Positions 1-5,525 of a DNA stretch of 5,576 bases are shown piece after piece. The notes under the pieces are model-generated. The model had not been told where the DNA came from, searched no databases, and worked only from the letters and a program-made list of their open reading frames with translations. The stretch's first letter is position 1. Each line of letters begins with the position of its first letter. The DNA is from Nitrosarchaeum sp. (GTDB lineage Archaea; Thermoproteota; Nitrososphaeria; Nitrososphaerales; Nitrosopumilaceae). The stretch is from the NCBI GenBank assembly GCA_013140415.1, contig JABFSW010000053.1:1-5576 (forward strand). The letters are read 5' to 3'. Made by a program: the position numbers and the translations under genes.

Positions 1-30
1 TATGTATTAAACACAAAATTTCACAAAAAC

Positions 31-37
31 ATATTAT
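31..37 (+). promoter_or_regulatory. Candidate TATA box and Shine-Dalgarno for the histidine kinase
   Basis: The sequence ATATTAT lies about 44 bases before the ATG at 78. With the usual archaeal spacing of roughly 26 bases it predicts a transcript start near 60 and a leader of about 18 nt. That leader contains GAGGT at 65-69, eight bases from the ATG, which matches the anti-SD end of archaeal 16S rRNA and supports the chosen start. The other genes here have no such SD. The box is assigned by eye; AT-rich DNA gives many false matches. Confidence 0.4.
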
Positions 38-77
38 CTTATTATTACTCTACACTGTGTGAAAGAGGTTTGCATTC

Positions 78-1883
78 ATGGATAATTTAGTAAACAAGCA
101 AGAACCAATTAAAGAAGAACATCGATCTGTCATTTTTTTAATAGTCTTTCTAGTGGCAATAACTCTAGTTTATCAGCTAAGACCATTTCTGGATACTTCA
201 CAATTTTTCTGGGTTTCTTTTCCAGCAAACGAAATTATTCTTGGAACGTTAGTTGTATTTACAGTCATTCTCACAATCAAATTATACAAACAAAAACACT
301 ATCAGGCAAAAGCATTTTTGTTTTTTACAATAGGGGTTTCATGCTGGTTTATTGCTGATCAGATTTGGTACTTGTATGATTATGTCTATAACGTGGATCC
401 ATTTCCATCAGAAGCAGATATTTTCTATATTACAGCATATCCATTCTTTGTTGTTTTTCTTTTCATTTCTTTAAAATCTATCCGAAAATCAATTACCAAA
501 AAAACTTGGTTCTTTTCATTTGTGTTATCTTTTGCATTTTTGATTCCATCCCTATTGGCATGTTTTAATGCCGTAGAAGAAACAGAAGGAGGATTAGATA
601 TCATTTCTAAATCAATTGCACTTTCATATCCAATACTGTCTTCATTCCAATTAGTTCCTGCTGTTATTGGCATTATGTTTCTGGCAAAAAAAGAAGTAAG
701 CTATTCTTGGATGTTGTTATTATTTGGGTTTTTAATTTATAGTATATCTGATACATTCTATCTTTTTTCAACACTAGATGGCTCATACTATGATGGACAT
801 CCAGTAGATTTGATGTATCTGTACAGTTATCTTTTGCTGATATTTTCTTTGCACAGTCGCTTAAAATTAGTAAATAATTCTAATAATAAAAATCAAGAAA
901 TATTTTTCAATGAGAATGTAAAATTTGAAACAATCAATAAGTTAGGTATACCACTCACACTGATAATATTTTGTATGACTGTAGTTATTTCTTTGATTAG
1001 TATAACTTACTTTAATTCTGAAAAAGAAATATCTGTTGATAATCTCATGCTTGGGATTGTAGCAATGCTTGTAGTGTTTACTATAATAATTCTTACAATT
1101 AACAAGAGTCTAACACAATTTGTTAAAATGAGAACACATGAACTTGAAGAACAAAGAAATAATCTAGAATATCTAGTAGAGGAAAAAACACAAGCTGTAC
1201 TCAAAGCAGAAAGACTCTCAGCAATAGGAGAATTATCTGGACGTTTAGCTCATGACTTGAGAAATCCATTATCTGTTATGAAAATGTCTATTGATTTGAT
1301 AAAACAACATCCTGCAGATGCAAAAATCTCTGATAGTATAATCACTAAAAGACTTGATCTAATAGAAAAAAGCATTGATAGAATATCTCATCAAGTAGAT
1401 GATGTGTTAGGTTATGTTCGAAACTCACCGCTAAAGTTGAGTATAACATCACTTAGGACAATAATTTTAGGATCAATTGATAAGGTTAATGTCCCACATG
1501 ATGTCACAATCACCGTTTCTGATTCAGATGCTATTACTAGTTGTGACTCCATAAAGATTGATGCTGTTTTTATCAATCTCATTGTAAATGCAATTCAAGC
1601 AATACCACAAGGAGGTACCATTGAAATTCAGATAAAGTCAAACAATGATGATATCGTTATTGACTTTATAGATTCTGGCACAGGTATTCCAAACGAATTC
1701 ATGGATAAAATATTTGAACCACTCTTTACTACCAAACAAAAAGGAACTGGATTAGGTTTGGCTAGCTGCAAAAATATTATAGACCAACACAATGGAAAAA
1801 TTTCAGTTAAAAATAATCCTACTACATTCACAATTACCTTACCAAAAATACCTGTAGATCTACCTAAATCTATTTCACAGTGA
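78..1883 (+). CDS. Multi-pass membrane sensor histidine kinase
   Basis: A 601-aa sensor kinase predicted to autophosphorylate on His in response to a membrane or membrane-proximal signal and pass phosphate to an unidentified response regulator. About eight hydrophobic segments fill residues 17-258, and two more lie near 289-311 and 323-341. A charged, coiled-coil-like linker (about 345-378) leads to the HisKA domain, with the phospho-acceptor His392 in the motif AHDLRNPLS. The ATPase domain is complete: N-box around Asn504 (NLIVNAIQA), G1 box DSGTGIP (532-538), F-box region EPLFTTK (547-553) and G2 box GTGLGL (556-561). The protein ends shortly after, with no receiver domain. The N-terminal half carries two related blocks (about 90-136 and 221-264) sharing D-x-x-Y-L and P-x-x-D-x-x-Y, suggesting a duplicated four-helix unit. 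I do not recognise its ligand. The start is supported by GAGGT eight bases upstream. No response regulator is adjacent, so it is probably an orphan kinase. Confidence 0.93.
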   Translation: MDNLVNKQEPIKEEHRSVIFLIVFLVAITLVYQLRPFLDTSQFFWVSFPANEIILGTLVVFTVILTIKLYKQKHYQAKAFLFFTIGVSCWFIADQIWYLYDYVYNVDPFPSEADIFYITAYPFFVVFLFISLKSIRKSITKKTWFFSFVLSFAFLIPSLLACFNAVEETEGGLDIISKSIALSYPILSSFQLVPAVIGIMFLAKKEVSYSWMLLLFGFLIYSISDTFYLFSTLDGSYYDGHPVDLMYLYSYLLLIFSLHSRLKLVNNSNNKNQEIFFNENVKFETINKLGIPLTLIIFCMTVVISLISITYFNSEKEISVDNLMLGIVAMLVVFTIIILTINKSLTQFVKMRTHELEEQRNNLEYLVEEKTQAVLKAERLSAIGELSGRLAHDLRNPLSVMKMSIDLIKQHPADAKISDSIITKRLDLIEKSIDRISHQVDDVLGYVRNSPLKLSITSLRTIILGSIDKVNVPHDVTITVSDSDAITSCDSIKIDAVFINLIVNAIQAIPQGGTIEIQIKSNNDDIVIDFIDSGTGIPNEFMDKIFEPLFTTKQKGTGLGLASCKNIIDQHNGKISVKNNPTTFTITLPKIPVDLPKSISQ

Positions 1884-1893
1884 AACTGGTTTT

Positions 1894-2448
1894 CTAAAGT
1901 TTTCTTAATAGAGTAAATCTACTTTTATCTGGTTCTATCTCTTCATGCATATCTACATTACTTACAATTCTGACTTTATAGTCTAGCCATCTTTTTTGCA
2001 TATTTCGGAATTTTGAACTATCATTGATTTGTTTTTCTGCTTCATCATATCTCTCACAATTCATAATGTATTTTCCTGCAACTCTGTGCATTTCAGAAAT
2101 GCCTTTTTCTAAAATATCATCCTCAAGATAATTTAAGAGTTGATGAGTAAAAATAAAATCAATTGAAGAATCATCAAAAGGCAAATATGTAATTGAAGAT
2201 TTTTGAAAATCAAACTTGGGAAGTTTTTCTTTTGCAATATTTAGTGCTGTGTCATTTAAATCTACACCGTGAACCTCAAATGTTTCTGGAAATAGCTTCA
2301 AATCAATCCCAGTACCACATCCTATTTCTAATACGCTTATACAACGTAATGAAACAGCCAAATCCCTAACAAATTTTGCAAATTCCTCATTAAATTTAGA
2401 CTCATTTTCATTTGCATATTTGTCCCAAAACTCTTTATCGTAATTCAT
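1894..2448 (-). CDS. Class I SAM-dependent methyltransferase
   Basis: A 184-aa soluble protein with the Rossmann-type methyltransferase fold. Motif I, the SAM-binding glycine loop, is VLEIGCGTGIDL (39-50). Motif II contains the acidic residue that usually contacts the SAM ribose, in HGVDLND (60-66). YLPFDDSSIDFIF (88-100) is the usual motif III/IV region of the Methyltransf_11 group. The N-terminal FWDKYANEN and the C-terminal RFTLL ending resemble the family annotated as pseudaminic-acid-biosynthesis-associated methylases. That family name reflects neighbourhood in other genomes, and no sugar genes are seen here, so the substrate is unknown. Length is close to that of a bare catalytic domain, with no extra substrate domain. 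The gene converges on the histidine kinase with only 10 bp between stops. It lies 38 bp downstream of the Cys/His miniprotein gene on the same strand. No SD precedes the ATG. Confidence 0.87.
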   Translation of the reverse strand: MNYDKEFWDKYANENESKFNEEFAKFVRDLAVSLRCISVLEIGCGTGIDLKLFPETFEVHGVDLNDTALNIAKEKLPKFDFQKSSITYLPFDDSSIDFIFTHQLLNYLEDDILEKGISEMHRVAGKYIMNCERYDEAEKQINDSSKFRNMQKRWLDYKVRIVSNVDMHEEIEPDKSRFTLLRKL

Positions 2449-2474
2449 AAAATATTTTCATATGTCTTGTATTT

Positions 2475-2482
2475 GATATTAA
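2475..2482 (-). promoter_or_regulatory. Candidate TATA box for the methyltransferase
   Basis: On the minus strand TTAATATC is centred about 30 bases before the ATG at 2448, predicting a transcript with a leader of only about four bases. It falls just after the miniprotein stop codon, so the methyltransferase could be transcribed on its own. Assigned by eye in AT-rich DNA. Confidence 0.28.
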
Positions 2483-2486
2483 TTGT

Positions 2487-2648
2487 TTAATGCTGGCACT
2501 TGCAAGGAACAAGTTTTGTGTCAAACGTACAATCATGTGGACCATCTGATCTGTTATCCATTGGAATCTCTTTCATACAATCTTCATGACGACCTTTTCT
2601 ACAAAACCAACAAATCTCTTGTGTATTTCCAGTTGCACAATATTCCAT
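2487..2648 (-). CDS. 53-residue Cys/His-rich miniprotein, probable zinc binder
   Basis: A small open frame from ATG at 2648 to TAA at 2487-2489. It encodes 53 residues with seven Cys (4, 13, 16, 24, 40, 49, 51) and three His (21, 38, 53). The core reads CWFCRKGRHEDC (13-24), then PHDC (37-40) and CKC (49-51). The CxxC, HxxC, HxC and CxC spacings are what one expects for one or two structural zinc (or other metal) sites; metal binding is inferred. Codons mostly end in A or T, like neighbouring genes. There is no in-frame ATG, GTG or TTG start between the upstream ilvE stop, which is in the same frame, and this ATG. No membrane segment or signal peptide is seen. It lies 42 bp after ilvE and 38 bp before the methyltransferase, all leftward. 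I do not recognise a named family, so function is unassigned; nucleic-acid or protein binding is only a guess. Confidence 0.75.
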   Translation of the reverse strand: MEYCATGNTQEICWFCRKGRHEDCMKEIPMDNRSDGPHDCTFDTKLVPCKCQH

Positions 2649-2672
2649 GCTTATATCACTGTATTTGTGGGT

Positions 2673-2678
2673 AAAAAA
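2673..2678 (-). terminator. T6 tract after ilvE, possible archaeal terminator
   Basis: On the minus strand a run of six T starts 12 bases after the ilvE stop codon. Archaeal RNA polymerase can terminate at T tracts without a hairpin, so this is a plausible end for the ilvE mRNA. The same T-rich stretch lies about 26 bases before the miniprotein ATG, so it could instead act as a poor TATA element for a leaderless miniprotein transcript. Confidence 0.35.
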
Positions 2679-2690
2679 CTTCTTGGAAAA

Positions 2691-3605
2691 TTAGATAAAA
2701 GTCAACCATGGCAAGAACCTTTCATCTTTTCCCATTGTAACATCTGAAAATGATTTTTGTAATGCTTTTGTAATTTTCCCCATTTTTGCATTTCCTATTA
2801 TTACTTTATCAATTTGTGTAACTGATTTTACCTCTGCAGCTGTTCCTGTCATAAATATTTCATCAGCACAATACAAGTCGTCTCTTTGAAGATCTCTTTC
2901 TATTACAAATCCACCATTTTCCTCAATGATTTGTATTACACTATCTCTTGTAATTCCTTCTAGCCCTCCTGCTGAAAGTGGAGGCGTTTGAATAATGTCA
3001 TCTTTTATGACAAAAATATTTTCTGCACTGCCTTCGGCAATTTTTCCATGTAAATTTAACATTATTGCTTCATCATATCCATTCTCAAGTGCTTCTACTC
3101 TTGCCAGTGCAGCATTTGCATAGTTTGATGCTGCTTTTGCTTGCATTGGTTGCGATCTAGAATCTATCTTTATCCAACTTGAAACCTTACATTTTGCACC
3201 AGAGAATTTTCCTGCTTTTCCTTCTCCCATACTCCACTCCCAACAAGCAATTGATACATCAACTTTGTTTGGAGTTGGTGTAAGACCCATTGTACCATAA
3301 CCATAGTATGCTAACGGTCTAATGTAACACTCTTTTAAGCCGCTAGCCTTTACAGTTTTAATAATCGCATCTGAGATCTCTTTTTTAGAAAATTGCATCT
3401 TCATAGAGTATAGTTTTGCTGAATTGAAGAGTCTATCAACATGTTCTGCAAGTCGGAAAATCGCTGAGCCATTAGGTGTATCATAACATCTAATCCCTTC
3501 AAAGATTGATGTTGAATAATGCAAGGCATGAGTAAGTACATGTACTTTGGCATCTTTGAATGGAACTAATTTCCCATTCATCCAAATTTTGCCAATTTCT
3601 TTCAT
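2691..3605 (-). CDS. ilvE: Branched-chain amino acid aminotransferase
   Basis: A 304-aa cytoplasmic PLP enzyme of fold type IV. It catalyses reversible transfer of the amino group from glutamate to the 2-oxo acids of valine, leucine and isoleucine, the last step of their synthesis. The group I BCAT signature runs along the whole protein: FEGIRCY (35-41), YIRPLAYYGYG (94-104), the PLP-lysine region with Lys157 in AKAASNYANAAL (156-167), GKIAEGSAENIF (187-198) with Glu191 at the position contacting the pyridine nitrogen, TPPL and GLEGITRD (214-221), ADEIFMTGTAAE (247-258). Length is close to the roughly 309 residues of E. coli IlvE, and residues align collinearly from memory, so the gene looks intact. 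4-amino-4-deoxychorismate lyase and D-amino-acid transaminase share the fold, but the FEGIRCY and GTAAE contexts favour BCAT. The start is supported by a well-placed TTTAAA box that implies a leaderless mRNA. Confidence 0.95.
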   Translation of the reverse strand: MKEIGKIWMNGKLVPFKDAKVHVLTHALHYSTSIFEGIRCYDTPNGSAIFRLAEHVDRLFNSAKLYSMKMQFSKKEISDAIIKTVKASGLKECYIRPLAYYGYGTMGLTPTPNKVDVSIACWEWSMGEGKAGKFSGAKCKVSSWIKIDSRSQPMQAKAASNYANAALARVEALENGYDEAIMLNLHGKIAEGSAENIFVIKDDIIQTPPLSAGGLEGITRDSVIQIIEENGGFVIERDLQRDDLYCADEIFMTGTAAEVKSVTQIDKVIIGNAKMGKITKALQKSFSDVTMGKDERFLPWLTFI

Positions 3606-3629
3606 AGGAGAGGGAAAATACTCTACTAA

Positions 3630-3635
3630 TTTAAA
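3630..3635 (-). promoter_or_regulatory. TATA box of ilvE (leaderless transcript predicted)
   Basis: The self-complementary TTTAAA is centred about 27 bases before the ilvE ATG (3605). That puts the expected transcript start at or one or two bases before the start codon. No SD is present (the minus strand reads TTTTCCCTCTCCTATG), consistent with leaderless translation, which is common in archaea. This is the best-placed promoter in the window. Confidence 0.5.
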
Positions 3636-3677
3636 GAATTATCTTTAGAATGGAATTTTATGACAAATCTGGAAACT

Positions 3678-3685
3678 ACATATTT
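3678..3685 (+). promoter_or_regulatory. Candidate TATA box for the small membrane protein
   Basis: ACATATTT is centred about 25 bases before the second in-frame ATG (3706) of the downstream gene, which would give a leaderless transcript starting at residue Met5. An alternative box, TTTTATG near 3657-3663, would serve the first ATG at 3694 with about eight bases of leader. The choice decides the N-terminus by four residues. Confidence 0.3.
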
Positions 3686-3693
3686 GACCAAGC

Positions 3694-3909
3694 ATGTTTT
3701 TCAGCATGGAATGGGTTTTGGGTTTTATCGCAATTGCACTTTTAATAGTTGGTTTGGTTGGTCAGGCCTTTGAAATGAAAAAGATTAGACTGGCTACTAA
3801 TCGAGATGAACTAGCCTCAGCTAATATTTTTCTAAACAAGAAAAACTTCAAGTGGTACGCAATAATCGGTGCAGGCATGATTCTTTGGTATGTGTCTGAG
3901 CGTAGCTAA
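3694..3909 (+). CDS. Small two-helix membrane protein, function unknown
   Basis: A 71-aa protein with two hydrophobic segments: residues about 6-26 (Trp-Val-Leu-Gly start, rich in Ile/Leu/Val) and about 53-67 (WYAIIGAGMILWYV). The roughly 26-residue polar loop between them contains MKKIRLATNRDELASAN and a Lys/Asn-rich stretch. The loop is basic, so it is probably cytoplasmic, with both ends outside; this topology is inferred. No catalytic motif, Cys pair or known signature is visible, and I do not recognise the family. The gene is divergent from ilvE with 88 bp between start codons, so the two could share a regulatory region. Translation may start at Met1 (3694) or Met5 (3706); the latter fits a leaderless message from a TATA-like box at 3678-3685. 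No SD is seen. Downstream lies the candidate structured RNA, on the opposite strand. Confidence 0.75.
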   Translation: MFFSMEWVLGFIAIALLIVGLVGQAFEMKKIRLATNRDELASANIFLNKKNFKWYAIIGAGMILWYVSERS

Positions 3910-3965
3910 ATTGTCTATATAGATCAGCTCTAAATACTAGAAAATCTAACTATACTTAACGCGTG

Positions 3966-3970
3966 TTTTT
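3966..3970 (+). terminator. T5 tract downstream of the small membrane protein gene
   Basis: Five T on the plus strand, 57 bases past the stop codon at 3909, just before the GC-rich segment. It is the first plus-strand T run of this length after the gene and could end its transcript. A 10-bp palindrome TCTATATAGA (3914-3923) lies closer to the stop but is not followed by a T run. Confidence 0.22.
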
Positions 3971-4051
3971 GGGTAACGCCGGACTAAGTCTAGATAACGG
4001 TCCATGAACAAACCCTTAATGGCGCTACAGGTGAAAACCCGTAACGCCACT
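3971..4051 (-). ncRNA. Candidate structured RNA or structured 3' UTR downstream of lysC
   Basis: A GC-rich island (45 of 90 bases are G or C in 3961-4050, against clearly AT-rich flanks) starting 9 bp after the lysC stop. On the minus strand it begins with a 15-bp hairpin (4018-4051). This is followed by GGGU (4015-4012) able to pair with ACCC (3974-3971), enclosing UGGAC (4004-4000) paired with GUCCG (3984-3980). The hairpin needs three G-U pairs that become A-C mismatches if the plus strand is the RNA, which favours the minus strand. The 8-mer GGCGUUAC occurs twice (4048-4041 and 3980-3973), and either copy can pair with GUAGCGCC (4028-4021), so two folds compete. It lacks C/D boxes, a T-loop, and the hallmarks I know of RNase P or SRP RNA, and I recognise no riboswitch class. 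It may be the 3' UTR of lysC or a separate sRNA. The extent is approximate. Confidence 0.5.
4018..4051 (-). other. 15-bp perfect hairpin with UUUC loop
   Basis: On the minus strand, bases 4051-4037 pair without a break with 4018-4032, leaving loop UUUC (4036-4033). The stem contains three G-U wobbles (4050/4019, 4044/4025, 4040/4029), the rest being Watson-Crick. The same DNA on the plus strand folds with three A-C mismatches around a GAAA loop. It is not followed directly by a T run, so it does not look like a bacterial-type terminator. It sits 9 bp past the lysC stop and could protect the 3' end of that mRNA or be the first helix of a separate RNA. Confidence 0.65.
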
Positions 4052-4060
4052 TTCACTCAA

Positions 4061-5473
4061 TTAAATAAAATTAATCTTAGATTTTTCTTTGTGAATCGCA
4101 TTTATTGCTTTTCTAATGTTGTCTTTAGAGTCTTCAACTACAATAATTATTCTTGAAGTCTCTTCTTGTGCATCCATATTCAAAATGTTTAGTCCAGCTT
4201 CACCAATCTTTGCACTAGTCCTTGATGCTACTTGTTGTACTCTCCACATTTCATCGCCAATTAATGTAATTACTCCTCGGTTGTATGTAATTGATGCAAG
4301 CGAATCAAACCCAAGAAAATATTTTTCATTTCTTTTGACATAATCTCCATCTAAAAATAATATTCTTGAAAACTCAACTCCGTCTTTTGTAAATGGAGAT
4401 AATATTACATATTCACTATATCGCTTATCTTTTTCTAGTGATACTAGCAATTTTTGCGCCGAATTTGTCTCAATTTTAAAAATTGCACAATTTTCTTTTC
4501 CAGTAACTATCTTAATTGGATGATCGTTTCTACTATCTGGAATTCTCTTGATTATGGTAGTCTTTGACGGATCTTTCATATTTGTGACAATAATTGGCAT
4601 ATCTACTCCATTTTCTACAATCTCCTTTATTGCAATGGGATCCAAAATCTTCATTCCAAACATTCCTGCCAGTCTTGCTTCATTGTATGACAGTTGATCC
4701 ACTTCAGTCAGTCCTGTTTCAACAATTTTTGGATCGGCAGATACTACAGAGCTATCTTTTTCAAAGTCTATTCTGGTATCATATTTTTTATGAAATAATA
4801 TCCCAAGATCAGCTGCAGTTCTATCAGAGCCCCCTCGCTCATACGTAGTAGTAACACCATCTGGGGTTTTACCTATAAAACCACCTATTGTAACTACCTC
4901 ATTTTCTTCGACTAGTTTAGCTGTTTTATCCATATTTTCTCTGGATTTTGCTGCAAGAAAATTTGTTGATTCTATGTTATAATCTGTGATTATTGGCCAG
5001 TCCTCATAACTCACTGCATCTGTTTTTACTCCATTACTTTTTAGAATGTACTTCATCACATGCGACATCAAAATTTCTCCTGAAAAAGCCAATGATCGTG
5101 AACGTATCTCTTCAGCAAATTCTTTTTTCTCAAGAGCTTCATCTAATGCCTTTTCAGCCTTTTTTAGGAACAAGTCTATGATTTTGTGACAATCTTCTTT
5201 ATTTTCTGAATTTACTAGCTCCAGAATTTTTTGATAGCATGATTTTACTGTATCCAAAGTTGCTTTGGTTCCTTTTTCCACACTTCTTCCTTGTTCTAAA
5301 ATCACATCTGTAAGTGAGCATTTTTTTCCATTTTGAGTTGTAAGCGGTGCTGAAAAAACTGCGATAATCTTGGAATCTTTCTTTAAATCATTAATTCTAT
5401 CAATAATTAGTGGAATTGAAACACCATCAATACCAATTGCACTTCCACCAAACTTGGCTACAACTAATTTCAT
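4061..5473 (-). CDS. lysC: Aspartate kinase
   Basis: A 470-aa cytoplasmic enzyme that phosphorylates L-aspartate with ATP, the first step toward lysine, threonine, methionine and isoleucine. The amino-acid-kinase domain fills about residues 1-310: KFGGSA (7-12), RSRSLAFSGEILM (124-136), VVTIGGFIGKTPDG (193-206), ERGGSDRTAADLG (212-224), SADPKIV (245-251), LSYNEARLAGMFGMKILDP (261-279). A regulatory region follows; the last part (about 395-460), with VITLIGDEMW and AKIGEAGLNILNMDAQ, is an ACT domain. The block at about 320-390 is probably the first, more divergent ACT domain, which would allow feedback control by an end product. Several positions differ from textbook enzymes: GGSDRTA where GGSDTTA is usual, and ILDP where VLHP is usual. 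Length fits single-function archaeal aspartokinases, with no fused homoserine dehydrogenase. Preceded by a possible gene end 52 bp upstream and followed at 9 bp by the candidate structured RNA. Confidence 0.92.
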   Translation of the reverse strand: MKLVVAKFGGSAIGIDGVSIPLIIDRINDLKKDSKIIAVFSAPLTTQNGKKCSLTDVILEQGRSVEKGTKATLDTVKSCYQKILELVNSENKEDCHKIIDLFLKKAEKALDEALEKKEFAEEIRSRSLAFSGEILMSHVMKYILKSNGVKTDAVSYEDWPIITDYNIESTNFLAAKSRENMDKTAKLVEENEVVTIGGFIGKTPDGVTTTYERGGSDRTAADLGILFHKKYDTRIDFEKDSSVVSADPKIVETGLTEVDQLSYNEARLAGMFGMKILDPIAIKEIVENGVDMPIIVTNMKDPSKTTIIKRIPDSRNDHPIKIVTGKENCAIFKIETNSAQKLLVSLEKDKRYSEYVILSPFTKDGVEFSRILFLDGDYVKRNEKYFLGFDSLASITYNRGVITLIGDEMWRVQQVASRTSAKIGEAGLNILNMDAQEETSRIIIVVEDSKDNIRKAINAIHKEKSKINFI

Positions 5474-5500
5474 AGTACTTTAACAAAAATAATTGGCTAT

Positions 5501-5508
5501 CTATTAAG
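5501..5508 (-). promoter_or_regulatory. Candidate TATA box for lysC
   Basis: On the minus strand CTTAATAG is centred about 31 bases before the lysC ATG (5473), predicting a leader of about five bases. No SD is visible (TTTTTGTTAAAGTACTATG). A second AT-rich stretch, AATTATTTTTG near 5484-5494, is too close to the ATG to be the TATA box. Assigned by eye. Confidence 0.3.
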
Positions 5509-5525
5509 GATTGGATCAAATTTTG

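Noticed and set aside
19..64. TTTCAC (19-24) and GTGAAA (59-64) as an operator flanking the kinase TATA box
   Set aside because: Six-base arms separated by 34 bases are expected by chance in AT-rich DNA. The similar palindrome at the kinase stop is intriguing but not enough to claim autoregulation.
1854..1863. Palindrome GTAGATCTAC near the end of the kinase gene
   Set aside because: It is a ten-base palindrome inside coding sequence, with no loop for a hairpin and no partner copy elsewhere; probably chance.
2483..2674. 63-codon plus-strand open frame over the miniprotein gene
   Set aside because: It is the complement of the Cys/His-rich minus frame. It shows no coherent domain and no SD, and it would sit isolated between leftward genes. 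The minus frame has regular metal-ligand spacing and operon-like placement.
3946..4005. 19-codon minus-strand frame starting MDRYLDLVRR inside the GC-rich element
   Set aside because: It is very short, its codon use is unlike the neighbours, and it lies in bases better explained by RNA pairing. Translation cannot be excluded.
3961..4051. tRNA, box C/D, box H/ACA, RNase P or SRP RNA in the lysC-proximal gap
   Set aside because: There is no T-loop consensus, anticodon arm or acceptor stem, no paired C (RUGAUGA) and D (CUGA) boxes at suitable spacing, no kink-turn hairpin followed by ACA, and no SRP or RNase P core motifs that I can recognise.
4004..4156. 50-codon plus-strand frame starting MNKPLMALQVKT
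   Set aside because: Two-thirds of it is antisense to the lysC 3' end, it becomes Phe/Asn-rich shadow sequence, and its start lies in the segment whose pairing supports a minus-strand RNA.
4116..5181. Plus-strand open frames antisense to the aspartate kinase
   Set aside because: The minus-strand protein is a full-length recognisable enzyme, and the opposite frames are low-complexity shadows rich in Ser, Leu and Phe.
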